The notes beneath the pieces were generated by a model. The model ran no database searches. It was not told where the DNA came from and saw nothing but the letters and a program-made list of their open reading frames with translations. Source: an uncultured Fibrobacterota bacterium (GTDB taxonomy: Bacteria > Fibrobacterota > Chitinivibrionia > Chitinivibrionales > Chitinispirillaceae). From it: a stretch of 23,277 nt of DNA. The stretch is taken from contig CAISVC010000244.1 of the NCBI GenBank assembly GCA_903888815.1, positions 1 through 23,277 of the forward strand, read 5' to 3'. Each line of letters opens with the position of its first letter. Positions within the stretch are counted from its first letter, which is position 1. Shown here in pieces: positions 8,559 through 16,242 of this stretch. The position numbers were made by a program, and so were the translations under genes.

Positions 8559-8632
8559 AGGTTTCTCTCCTCAATGGTATAATGGTCTGATGATAACAGT
8601 ACCGCACTGCCCGTGCGATTGTTAATGCTGAA

Positions 8633-9130
8633 TTACTGAGCGCTGTCCGGAACAATTTTCTTAAGCTCTTCCTGCAGCGCCTTTGCTGCCTTCGGATCCT
8701 TGATGATCTCTTCGAGCCTTGCCCTGAATGACCTGTTGTCAAGCAGGTTCGACTTGAGATCCTTAAGCAGGTTCCTGGCAGCCAGAAGCTTGGAGAGTTC
8801 CGGAATGCCTTTTGCCACGTTTTCCGGCTTGAAGGAGTCCATGCCGGTGACGCCGAGATCGACCTTGAGATCGCCCTGGCCGGTGAGTTTGTTCTCCACC
8901 GTATAGTTGAGCTTGAGCTCGGCACTCTTCATGACCTGCTCAAAATTGTTTTTATTGATATTGATCTTTTCGCGCTCGCCGACGCGCTGTGTCCGTTTTT
9001 TCTGGGTAAAATCCCCCATGACCAGCGTCTTGAGCGGCAGTTCCACCTTTTTCTTGGCATTGCCCTTTCCCACGTCAAGTTTCAGATTGATGCGTGCCGC
9101 AGGAATTTCGTTCTGAAAACTTCCGGCCAT
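8633..9130 (-). CDS. tssB: T6SS contractile sheath small subunit TssB (VipA)
   Basis: A 165-residue partner of TssC in the sheath. Family marks: an N-terminal basic start with INLKLDVGKGNAKKKVELP, then TLVMGDFTQKK, REKININKNNFEQVMKSAEL, ENKLTGQGDLKVDLGVTGMDSFKPENV, and the helical tail ending in LQEELKKIVPDSA. Normal length (about 165). Sits 25 bases after tssA, with AGGCAGGT directly before the ATG. It also carries the segment that ClpV recognises in other systems, though no clpV lies in this window. Confidence 0.95.
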   Translation of the reverse strand: MAGSFQNEIPAARINLKLDVGKGNAKKKVELPLKTLVMGDFTQKKRTQRVGEREKININKNNFEQVMKSAELKLNYTVENKLTGQGDLKVDLGVTGMDSFKPENVAKGIPELSKLLAARNLLKDLKSNLLDNRSFRARLEEIIKDPKAAKALQEELKKIVPDSAQ

Positions 9131-9155
9131 ACCTGCCTGCCTTTCTAAGGGGTTA

Positions 9156-10679
9156 TTATTTGGTCAACTGTAACGCTTTGTTCGGGTCTATATAACTGAT
9201 TTTTGTTAATATACTATTTTGCTTTTCCTGAAGTGAAACTTGCATGTTAGGGGGTTTTCCGGCGCGTGCCGCCTTGTATGCCTGCACGAGCGTTACCCAC
9301 GCTTCCACCGCAAGATCAGGCTCCCATTTGTCGAGACTATAAACTCCTGCTTTCTGGTCAACCATCTCCAGCACCGAGACCGCGATTTCCGCCTGCTTTG
9401 CTTTAAGCAGCAGATTGCCGACCAGCATCGACCGCCGGAACGAATCGCGTTCGCATCTGGCCGTGCGGATGCCGCTCTGCACCAGATCAATCGCCTCTTC
9501 AATCTTGCCCGCCGCAACGAGTTCGCTGACTTTTTGTGTCTCTTTGTCAAAAAGATCCGTGGATGCCGCTCGTGTCGCCGCTGCACCGCCGGTAGCGAAC
9601 ACTGCCCGCACTTCGCCGGAGAGCCATGTCCTGGTTGCCTCGTCACAGAACGGCGAGCCGTCCGCAAAACTGAGCGTAACGATATCAGGCACCCTTTTAA
9701 TAAAATAGGCGGTTTCCAGCAGAATGGCTGATCTGGCTGCCGCATATGGTTCGCCGAGCTTTTCGCATGCGGTTACTATTGTACGCTGTAAATCGAGCCA
9801 GAGATGGTTCGACGCTGCGGCGAAAGCAGCCTCGGCTTTTTCAAGCGCGGTTTTCCAGTCCTGCTGGGCAATGAGGCCCTGAAAATAGGTTCGCTGCTGT
9901 GCTGCCGGGCCCGGAAGCTGGGTTTTTCCTGCTTCGGCAGGCGGCGCTTTTTCCAAGAGATCCCAGCGGAGGCTGCGCATGAGACGGTATCCCATGGGTT
10001 TTTGCGGCTCTTTCTCGATAAGAAAAAGTGCTCCTTTCCTGGCTATGCTTTGCGCCTGCTTCGGCGTATCCGTGGGTTCGGCGGCAACGGCGCCGGCCTG
10101 ACCGGGTGCTGTGCTGGCAGCCGCAGCAACAGGTTTGGGCTTGCACGCCTTTTCCCAGGCAATAACATTTTTATGGAATTCCCCGGGAAACAGCGTAAGT
10201 TGCGGAAATTTCTGCTCAAGAACAGGCTTCAGTTTAGCAAGCGCATTAAGGAGTCTGCTCATTTGCGGGTAATCAGCCTCTGCCGGTTTTTTTTCCGCAA
10301 GCGGGGTGGTGAACCGGTCTTCGGAGAGCCACTTGAAGGCAAGCTCTTTTGCCCGTTCGCGGTCCGGCTGCAGCGCATCGAAATTTTTGGCTGCAAGCTG
10401 GGCAAGCCCGTCGAACACATCGGCCAGTCTCTCCCAGTTGTCTCTGCGTACCGCGGCATACGCCAGAAACGAAAGAACCCGGATATCCTTTGCTTTTTCT
10501 TTCAGGATTCTGGTTGCTGTTGTTTCAATCAGGTCAAGGTCAAGATTGCCGATCTTGCCGAATTCAGTCTTGAGCGTGTCAAAATCAGAATCGTGGTTGA
10601 TATTCGCACCGAACGGCTGCGCTTCGCTTATCGGTGCGGCGATAATAGAGAGAAGTTCAGAAATACCTTCCTCCTTCAT
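9156..10679 (-). CDS. tssA: T6SS assembly cap protein TssA (ImpA/VasJ type)
   Basis: A 507-residue protein that in characterised systems primes and caps sheath/tube polymerisation at the baseplate. Residues ~5-130 form the ImpA N-terminal domain (LLSIIAAPISEAQPFGANI..., then DWNWERLADVFDGLA-type helices). A Pro/Ala/Thr-rich linker runs ~181-210. The C-terminal half is the VC_A0119/VasJ type: PMGYRLMRSLRWDLL at 228-242, then FQGLIAQQDWKTALEKAEAAF and DLQRTIVTACEKLG. It is the first gene of tssA-tssB-tssC-hcp. The annotated ATG has no ribosome site upstream, but AAGGAGGAAGG lies just after it, inside the frame, so a non-ATG start a few codons in (an ATT at codon 6) is conceivable; I kept the ATG. 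Confidence 0.88.
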   Translation of the reverse strand: MKEEGISELLSIIAAPISEAQPFGANINHDSDFDTLKTEFGKIGNLDLDLIETTATRILKEKAKDIRVLSFLAYAAVRRDNWERLADVFDGLAQLAAKNFDALQPDRERAKELAFKWLSEDRFTTPLAEKKPAEADYPQMSRLLNALAKLKPVLEQKFPQLTLFPGEFHKNVIAWEKACKPKPVAAAASTAPGQAGAVAAEPTDTPKQAQSIARKGALFLIEKEPQKPMGYRLMRSLRWDLLEKAPPAEAGKTQLPGPAAQQRTYFQGLIAQQDWKTALEKAEAAFAAASNHLWLDLQRTIVTACEKLGEPYAAARSAILLETAYFIKRVPDIVTLSFADGSPFCDEATRTWLSGEVRAVFATGGAAATRAASTDLFDKETQKVSELVAAGKIEEAIDLVQSGIRTARCERDSFRRSMLVGNLLLKAKQAEIAVSVLEMVDQKAGVYSLDKWEPDLAVEAWVTLVQAYKAARAGKPPNMQVSLQEKQNSILTKISYIDPNKALQLTK

Positions 10680-10726
10680 GCTTGTTATGAGCGGAACACG
10701 GGCACATCCGCCGGAATTGGCAAATT

Positions 10727-10756
10727 AATATACATTAATCAGACACCTGTTTTAAA
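10727..10756 (-). promoter_or_regulatory. Weak candidate promoter for tssABC-hcp
   Basis: In the 176-base gap before tssA, the minus strand has TGTATATT (extended -10, TATATT at 10727-10732), preceded 18 bases upstream by TTTAAA (10751-10756). Pattern only. No clear sigma-54 site (TGGCAC-N5-TTGC) was seen. Confidence 0.3.
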
Positions 10757-10855
10757 GGTAAATTATTGACAGATATCATTTTTAAAACCGGCGTTATGAA
10801 ACAACAGAAAAAATCATTAACCGTGCGTTAGGTAAGTAAGGAAAGCAGCCGATTT

Positions 10856-11734
10856 TTATCGACCCGCTTTCTCCCGTTTCCTGAAAAACTTAACCAGCGG
10901 CTCCACGTAATCGGTCGCCGTGGAAACCTGAATCTCATCCACGCCGTTTGCTTTAAAGGTTTGAGAAGTTGCGGCGGCCCGGTTTTCCATTTCTTTCCTG
11001 TAACTATTCCTGAATTCCCTTGATGACGAATCCACAAGCACGGCGCCGCCCGCCTCTGCGTCCTCAAGTTCGATGAGTCCGATATCCGGCATTTCGGTTT
11101 CCCGCGGATCGCGCAGGGTCACGGCGACAAGGTCGTGGCGCTTCGCGGTCACCCGCAGGGGACTCGTAAACGGCGGGGTGAAGAAATCGGACACCAGGAA
11201 CACAACCGCTTTGCGGCGCTGTACGCGGTTCAGAAACGAAAGCGCTTCGGCGACGTTGGTGCCCCTGTGCCTGGGCTCGAAATAAAGGAGCTCGCGTATA
11301 ACGTGCAGCACGTGATTCTTTCCCTTCTGCGGCGGAATATACCGTTCGATCTCGGAAGTGAAAATGATGAGGCCCACGCGGTCGTTGTTCTTTATTGCCG
11401 AAAAAGCAAGGAGTGCGCACAGCTCAACCCCCATTTCACCCTTGAACTTGTTTACGCTCCCGAAACTGCCGGACGCAGAGGCGTCGACAAGCAGCATGAC
11501 GGTCAGTTCCCGCTCCTCCACATGCTTTTTAACAAAAAGAGAATTCATCCGGGCCGTCACGTTCCAGTCGATGTTCCGGATATCGTCACCTTCCACGTAT
11601 GCGCGCACTTCTGAGAACTCCATGCCGCGTCCCTTGAATACGCTGTGGTACTCGCCGGAGAGGATCGAGTCAACAACGCTCTTGGTCCTGATTTCAATCC
11701 GGCGGACTTTCTGAAGCACTTCCCGGGGAATCAT
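10856..11734 (-). CDS. DUF58 / von Willebrand A-like protein
   Basis: A 292-residue protein of the DUF58 family, which regularly sits beside MoxR ATPases and is thought to act as a substrate or adaptor in complex assembly. The DUF58 signature is clear at residues 38-61 (MEFSEVRAYVEGDDIRNIDW followed by NVTAR). Next come VKKHVEERELTVMLLVDASAS with a MIDAS-like DASAS at ~84-88, and GVELCALLAFSAIKNNDRVGLIIF. No membrane segment is evident. ATG at 11734 has GGAGGAG just upstream, 25 bases after the moxR stop, so moxR and this gene are an operon. Usual extra members (BatA/B-like von Willebrand membrane proteins, transglutaminase) are absent here; the next genes are tss. Confidence 0.9.
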   Translation of the reverse strand: MIPREVLQKVRRIEIRTKSVVDSILSGEYHSVFKGRGMEFSEVRAYVEGDDIRNIDWNVTARMNSLFVKKHVEERELTVMLLVDASASGSFGSVNKFKGEMGVELCALLAFSAIKNNDRVGLIIFTSEIERYIPPQKGKNHVLHVIRELLYFEPRHRGTNVAEALSFLNRVQRRKAVVFLVSDFFTPPFTSPLRVTAKRHDLVAVTLRDPRETEMPDIGLIELEDAEAGGAVLVDSSSREFRNSYRKEMENRAAATSQTFKANGVDEIQVSTATDYVEPLVKFFRKREKAGR

Positions 11735-11759
11735 GGGCTCCTCCTTCGCTTTTACTCTA

Positions 11760-12749
11760 TCAGGGGACTTCTACTCTGTCAAATATTTTCTGGACGATAT
11801 CTTCAGAAGAGATGTTTTCAGCTTCCGCCTCGTAGGTCACGATGATACGGTGCCGCAGCACGTCCATACCGATAGATTTAACATCCTCCGGTGTTACATA
11901 CCCGCGTCCCCGGATAAAGGCGTGGGCGCGCGCTGCCTGGGTGAGAAAGAGCGTGGCACGCGGCGAGGCTCCCCAGGCGACGAGCTCCTTAAGGTCGGCG
12001 AGGCCGGCACTGCCAGGCTCGCGGCTTGCAAATACGATATTGACGATATAATCTTCAACTTTCGGATCCATGTAAATTTCATTCACCACGGATCGGGCCG
12101 AAAGGATCTTGTTTACTGTGATAACTTTCTGCACCTCCGGTATCTCTCCAGTCGCCATGCGCTGCAATATCTGTTTTTCCTCTTCCCGCGAGGGATAGAC
12201 GATTTTCACCTTGAGCATGAAGCGGTCTACCTGGGCTTCGGGCAGCGGATAGGTTCCTTCCTGTTCAATCGGGTTCTGTGTCGCGAGTACAAGGAACGGC
12301 TCAACAAGCGGGTAGGTTGTCTCGCCGATCGTCACCTGGCGTTCCTGCATGGCTTCCAGGAGCGCACTCTGCACCTTTGCCGGAGCGCGGTTGATTTCAT
12401 CGGCAAGAATGATGTTGGAAAACAGCGGTCCTTTTTTCGCCACGAATTCGCCGCTCTTCTGGTTATACACCAGGGTACCGACAAGGTCGGCTGGAAGCAA
12501 GTCAGGGGTGAACTGAATACGCCGGAATCCCGTATCAACCGCCTTTGCCAGGGTCGAGACGGCAAGCGTTTTCGCCAGTCCGGGCACACCCTCAAGCAGC
12601 AGATGGCCACGGGTAAGGAGCCCGATAAGCAGACGGTCGATCGTCTTCGACTGTCCGACAATCACCTTGCCGATTTCATTCTTCAGCAGCGTTACAAAGC
12701 TGCTCTCCTCCTTGATTCTTTCGTTGAGTTTTGCGATATCGACACTCAT
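11760..12749 (-). CDS. MoxR-family AAA+ ATPase
   Basis: A 329-residue MoxR ATPase, a chaperone-like AAA+ enzyme that helps assemble or activate its partner proteins. The Walker A loop is EGVPGLAKT at ~53-61, Walker B is IILADEINRAP at ~113-123, and VQSALLEAMQERQVTI and ATQNPIEQEGTYPLPEAQVDRF (the sensor and arginine-finger region) follow. The C-terminal lid contains WGASPRATLFLTQAARAHA and HRIIVTYEAEAE, typical of the family. An upstream in-frame GTG at 12791 exists, but ATG at 12749 is preferred since AAAGGAG lies five bases before it. First gene of a moxR-DUF58 pair, divergent from the 55-residue membrane protein at 12930. Confidence 0.95.
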   Translation of the reverse strand: MSVDIAKLNERIKEESSFVTLLKNEIGKVIVGQSKTIDRLLIGLLTRGHLLLEGVPGLAKTLAVSTLAKAVDTGFRRIQFTPDLLPADLVGTLVYNQKSGEFVAKKGPLFSNIILADEINRAPAKVQSALLEAMQERQVTIGETTYPLVEPFLVLATQNPIEQEGTYPLPEAQVDRFMLKVKIVYPSREEEKQILQRMATGEIPEVQKVITVNKILSARSVVNEIYMDPKVEDYIVNIVFASREPGSAGLADLKELVAWGASPRATLFLTQAARAHAFIRGRGYVTPEDVKSIGMDVLRHRIIVTYEAEAENISSEDIVQKIFDRVEVP

Positions 12750-12929
12750 GAACACTCCTTTACGGAAAAAATATGACCGGTTTTCCAGCACCGAAAGTGT
12801 TTTTTATAATATTTTTAATACGGTTTGGTACAGCAATTATTATTTATATCCACCGATTCTTCTGCGGTGAAAGATGAAAAAGATACATAATTTGCAGATT
12901 TTTTCCAAAGCAGCGTCCTTATGGTTGTG

Positions 12930-13097
12930 ATGAGAATCCTCGAGATCATTTTTATCGTGCTCATCCTTCGCACGGTTCTTTCACTTGTACTGCAGGCAGT
13001 GCAAAAAAAACGCACACCGGTCAAACGCTTTGAAGAAGAGCATTTCGATAAACAAAAAATGAATATTGTTGATGGGGAATTCAAGGAGATTAAATGA
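12930..13097 (+). CDS. Small single-pass membrane protein (55 residues)
   Basis: An ATG at 12930 opens 55 codons. The N-terminal hydrophobic segment MRILEIIFIVLILRTVLSLV is followed by a charged tail with KRFEEEHFDKQKM and a terminal VDGEFKEIK. This plan, one transmembrane helix then an acidic tail ending in V-D-x-E-x-x-E-I-K, resembles small DUF4834-type proteins, but I am not sure of the family. It is coupled to an 18-residue frame (12874-12930) whose TGA shares a base with this ATG (TGATG). An in-frame ATG at 12921 is an alternative start. It ends about 30 bases before the isomerase gene and is probably co-transcribed with it. Confidence 0.6.
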   Translation: MRILEIIFIVLILRTVLSLVLQAVQKKRTPVKRFEEEHFDKQKMNIVDGEFKEIK

Positions 13098-13121
13098 TCC
13101 GCATACGCATAATAGAAAGAG

Positions 13122-14228
13122 TTGCACCCTGTGATCGTTCCCGCTGAACCTCTTTTTTTCCAGCCGATCTACAAAGAAACGCTGTGGGGTGGTACCGCGC
13201 TCCGTTCACGGTTCAACCGACTACTGTCTCCCGAGCAGCGTGTCGGCGAGTCATGGGAGATCGTTAACCTCGGTGCGGATCAATCGGTGGTCGCCTCGGG
13301 ATCTCTTGCGGGCGTGAACCTTGGCCGGCTCATGCCAGAAGCGCCGGACACGCTGCTCGGCAAAATTGACAACTTCGGGAATTTTCCGTTGCTCTATAAA
13401 TTTATCGACGCGCGGGACCGCCTCTCGGTGCAGGTGCATCCCGACGATGTCCAGGCGCGGGCAAACGGCTGGGGCGAGTTCGGAAAAACCGAATGCTGGT
13501 ACGTGGTTGACGCTCAGGAGAATGCCTCGATCATTGCCGGATTTGCACGAAGTGTCACCCGTGAAGTCGTCACCAGAGCCGTCGAAACCTCATCGCTGCA
13601 TGAGTTGCTCAATTTCATTCCGGTGAAAAAGGGCGACGTTCTTTTCATCCCGGCCGGAAGCGTGCATGCCATCCTGGATGGTGTTCTGCTCTACGAGGTT
13701 CAGGAAACTTCCGATACTACCCTGCGGCTCTACGACTGGGCGAGAGTAGATGCTCAAGGCAGGTCGAGACAACTCCACGTGCAGGAGGCGCTTTCGGTTA
13801 TTGATATGACCTGCCGCGATCAGTACCGGATCCTGCCGATAACCTTCGAAGAGCACGGTTACCAGCATTCGTACCTCATTGCCTGCCGCTATTTTGCTTT
13901 GGAACGGTTTACATTGTTGGATGATAAAGAGATTGTTTTTCCGGCAAAACAGTCGTTCAGAGTACTCACTGTTATTAGCGGCTCATTCCTGCTCCGTTAT
14001 CCGGCCGGATCCGCTACCGTATCAAATGGAAGCACCGTGCTGTTGCCTGCAGCCCTTCATGGCGTGCACGCCTCAGGTTCCGCAGGTACCGAAGCCATTA
14101 TTTCCTGGGTCCCTGATCTGAGGCGGGAAATTGTAATGCCCCTCCGGAGCAGGGGCGTTCAGGACGAGACTATTTTTCAGCTCGGTGGTTTCAGGGAGCG
14201 CAACGATCTCTCACGATATTTAAAATAA
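13122..14228 (+). CDS. manA: Mannose-6-phosphate isomerase, type I (zinc cupin)
   Basis: A 368-residue cytoplasmic enzyme that interconverts fructose-6-phosphate and mannose-6-phosphate, linking glycolysis to mannose and GDP-mannose supply. The N-terminus carries FFQPIYKETLWGGTALR. The zinc ligands are visible as QVHPDD (Gln104, His106), Glu124 in KTECWYV and His182 in GDVLFIPAGSVHAILDG. VLLYEVQETSDTTLRLYDW is the family signature nearby, and a second cupin-like region follows to ~345. Length suits the short Bacillus-type enzymes. Start choice is open: TTG at 13122 or GTG at 13131 (AAAGAG lies nine bases before the GTG). No GTP-dependent mannose transferase is fused. The end of the gene contains a perfect GCCCCT/AGGGGC hairpin at about 14144-14158. 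Confidence 0.93.
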   Translation: MHPVIVPAEPLFFQPIYKETLWGGTALRSRFNRLLSPEQRVGESWEIVNLGADQSVVASGSLAGVNLGRLMPEAPDTLLGKIDNFGNFPLLYKFIDARDRLSVQVHPDDVQARANGWGEFGKTECWYVVDAQENASIIAGFARSVTREVVTRAVETSSLHELLNFIPVKKGDVLFIPAGSVHAILDGVLLYEVQETSDTTLRLYDWARVDAQGRSRQLHVQEALSVIDMTCRDQYRILPITFEEHGYQHSYLIACRYFALERFTLLDDKEIVFPAKQSFRVLTVISGSFLLRYPAGSATVSNGSTVLLPAALHGVHASGSAGTEAIISWVPDLRREIVMPLRSRGVQDETIFQLGGFRERNDLSRYLK

Positions 14229-14321
14229 ACATCTATTTGACTCTTTCGTTTTCACGCATTAATTTCTTATTAATAAAGAAATTCAAGCCTCTTCATCTTC
14301 ACTCTACACGGAGGGAGCCGT

Positions 14322-15200
14322 ATGAAGCTCATTATGCGCAGCAGGGTGTTTCTATGCACCGTTTTTGCCGGCAGTATCATCATGACCGGATGCGTCAGTC
14401 AGAAGACCATTGACACCTATGAAACTCAGCTCAAAGCCCTTGAAGTCAAAGGTGTGCCGGACAGCCTGCTTTCGGTTGTGCGGGTGTATATCTCGCAGGC
14501 AAAAGGAGGAAAGCGATCGGGAAACGGAACGCTCGTGCGGGCAAGTATTGACTCAGTAAAACGCGGCCTTGCTACAGCGGAACAATGGTATGCCTCGACG
14601 ATCCAGGTGTCCAAACCGCGCGTTGATTCGCTTCTGAAGTTTTTTAATATACAGAAAAGCGCTCTTTCAGGAATGCAGTTAAAAGAAGCAGACAGCTTCC
14701 TGGCCATTATTAATTCTTCTGCCAAAACAAGCGATTTCTTTCAGGCGCAAGTTTTTGCTGACAGGCTCGATACGCTGCTGGTAGCGCTGCTTCAGGATGA
14801 AGCACTTGCAAAAAAAGCTAGCGCGCAGATTGTGGGCACCTGGACCATGAATAAAAAACATACTACGGACGGTGCGAATGCTGTTGAAAAAAGTAAGGTC
14901 TCATTTAAAAAAGACGGAACCTTCGAAATGAGCGAGGAAATGAATGGCCAGACTAAACCGACACTCAGGGAAGACTGGCAGTTCCTGACGCAGGGCATCT
15001 ATGCCATGAAGGGGGATACTATTCTGCTCTCGACCCATAAAGAAAAATGTGTACGGCAGGTTTACTGGAACCTTGTCAATAAAAAAGGCAAACCGGATTG
15101 GGTGAAAAACGAAAAGAAACCGTACGATACGGTTATAAAAGACGGCAGCAAGGATAGGTTTCTTACTTTTGATTATCTGAAAGAAAATTTTAAAAAGTAA
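14322..15200 (+). CDS. Lipoprotein with C-terminal lipocalin-like domain
   Basis: A 292-residue predicted lipoprotein. The N-terminus ends in a lipobox (IIMTGC, Cys24). Residues ~30-165 are mainly helical (VDSLLKFFNIQKSAL, LKEADSFLAII) with no motif I recognise. From ~168, IVGTWTMNKK opens a lipocalin-like (DUF-type extracytoplasmic) domain: SFKKDGTFEMSEEMNG, EDWQFLTQGIYAMKGDTILL, and KKPYDTVIKDG. It would sit in the periplasm, anchored to a membrane by Cys24; no Asp at +2 suggests inner-membrane retention. ATG at 14322 has GGAGGGAG five bases upstream. It follows manA by 93 bases and ends at a strong bidirectional terminator. Function unknown. Confidence 0.75.
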   Translation: MKLIMRSRVFLCTVFAGSIIMTGCVSQKTIDTYETQLKALEVKGVPDSLLSVVRVYISQAKGGKRSGNGTLVRASIDSVKRGLATAEQWYASTIQVSKPRVDSLLKFFNIQKSALSGMQLKEADSFLAIINSSAKTSDFFQAQVFADRLDTLLVALLQDEALAKKASAQIVGTWTMNKKHTTDGANAVEKSKVSFKKDGTFEMSEEMNGQTKPTLREDWQFLTQGIYAMKGDTILLSTHKEKCVRQVYWNLVNKKGKPDWVKNEKKPYDTVIKDGSKDRFLTFDYLKENFKK

Positions 15201-15244
15201 ACCATCCCGCACTGTTTTGTACGAATCGACAACGAGTGTTCGTA

Positions 15245-15281
15245 GTATAAAAAGAGGGGCGTGAAGCCCTTCTTTTTATAC
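15245..15281. terminator. Bidirectional terminator between convergent genes
   Basis: GTATAAAAAGAGGGGC pairs with GCCCTTCTTTTTATAC around a short GTGAA loop (one mismatch). The hairpin has A-runs on one side and T-runs on the other, so it can stop transcripts arriving from the lipoprotein gene (plus) and from the small zinc protein (minus). Confidence 0.85.
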
Positions 15282-15301
15282 ACTGCCTTTTAGATATACT
15301 G

Positions 15302-15766
15302 TTACGCGACGTCACCGATCGCCTCCTTATCTGTATGCTCTACCTCATTTTTGCCCGGGACATGTTCAAGTTCAAAATTTTCACTTTCCCTTTTCATCTG
15401 TTCGATCAAGTCTTCTCGGTCAATTGTTTGTAAATGCCTGATCCGGCGATACTCATTCCGGTGTTCGGGACAGTATTTTGGATAGATATATTGACGGGGA
15501 TAAATTTTTATTTCAAATTGATGATTGCATCCTTCAAGCGCACAATTCATTACCATGGTAACAACTTCGGTATAACTATGCTTGAAGGTTTGATTTTTAA
15601 TATTGACGTCCTCAGGTTTAGTCCGTTTCCGGATACGGTACCGGTCCTGTCGATGCTCCGGGCAATATTTTGAAATATGGATACCGAAGAAAATTTTACC
15701 GCATCCTGGATACAGACACCGTTTTTCGCGAAGCTTTTGGCGACGCCTCGATTTAGGAAGCTGCAT
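15302..15766 (-). CDS. Small protein with two zinc-knuckle-like repeats
   Basis: A 154-residue basic protein, function not recognised. It contains two copies of one motif: CLYPGCGKIFFGIHISKYCP (then EHR.DRYRIRKR) and CALEGCNHQFEIKIYPRQY (then IYPKYCPEHR.EYRRIR). Each has C-x4-C, an aromatic strand and YCPEHR, spaced to bind one zinc; the N-terminus is very basic (KSRRRQKLREKR) and the C-terminus acidic. This suggests a nucleic-acid-binding duplicated zinc ribbon. A longer frame begins at TTG 15784, but ATG at 15766 has GAGGGGA nine bases upstream and is the better start. It runs opposite to its neighbours as a single gene ending at the shared terminator. Confidence 0.7.
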   Translation of the reverse strand: MQLPKSRRRQKLREKRCLYPGCGKIFFGIHISKYCPEHRQDRYRIRKRTKPEDVNIKNQTFKHSYTEVVTMVMNCALEGCNHQFEIKIYPRQYIYPKYCPEHRNEYRRIRHLQTIDREDLIEQMKRESENFELEHVPGKNEVEHTDKEAIGDVA

Positions 15767-16242
15767 GCTGATTATTCCCCTCAATCCGGTTTTAAAAATG
15801 AGGTCGTTTCTATTGCTCTAAATTCAAATATTTACCCTAGATTTTCAAATTTGAGGCGCTATGAATATAAGGGTAAAAGGAAAAAAATGCAACAAAATAG
15901 TTACTATTTTCAGATATGCTCTGCTATTTTGCGATACGCAATACCATCTATAACAACCTTATTATCAATATCTTATAAAAAACATCTCCCCAGTTCGCTA
16001 GTTGTCCACATTCTTGAAAAATCTTGACAATATGGTATACCATTTCGTCAAGCGCTCCCCGGCTTCGGCTTTTCTTGGGGCGTCTTGGGATATTCGGTAA
16101 TATAATGATATTTTTAATGTTTTTATCGAAAAATTAAGTGCTTTTACATGTTCCAGATGCTATTATTAACAGATATCGTCGCTTACAGTAAATAACCATT
16201 TCGAAGGCGAAGGCCTGTTTTTTAGAGAAAGCAGCATCGGTT
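15767..16242. other. AT-rich intergenic region before the mla-like operon
   Basis: No gene seen in 476 bases. It includes TTGACA (16024-16029) directly next to a 12-base perfect palindrome ATGGTATACCAT (16032-16043), an imperfect hairpin around 16050-16089 (CAAGCGCTCCCC and GGGGCGTCTTG), and TAATATAAT near 16098-16106. This is where the promoter of the operon starting at 16243 should be. Confidence 0.5.
16032..16043. promoter_or_regulatory. Palindromic operator-like site
   Basis: ATGGTATACCAT is a perfect 12-base dyad adjoining a TTGACA hexamer. GntR-type repressors bind short dyads of similar look, but no regulator gene is nearby. No -10 at 17 bases from the TTGACA was found. Confidence 0.35.

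Noticed and set aside
9804..10769. 321-codon plus-strand frame opposite tssA
   Set aside because: Antisense shadow; no ribosome site or family pattern, and TssA is clear on the other strand.
11733..12776. 347-codon plus-strand frame opposite moxR
   Set aside because: Antisense shadow of a strongly conserved MoxR sequence.
14144..14162. GC hairpin at the end of manA as a terminator
   Set aside because: It lies inside the coding frame and lacks a T-run.
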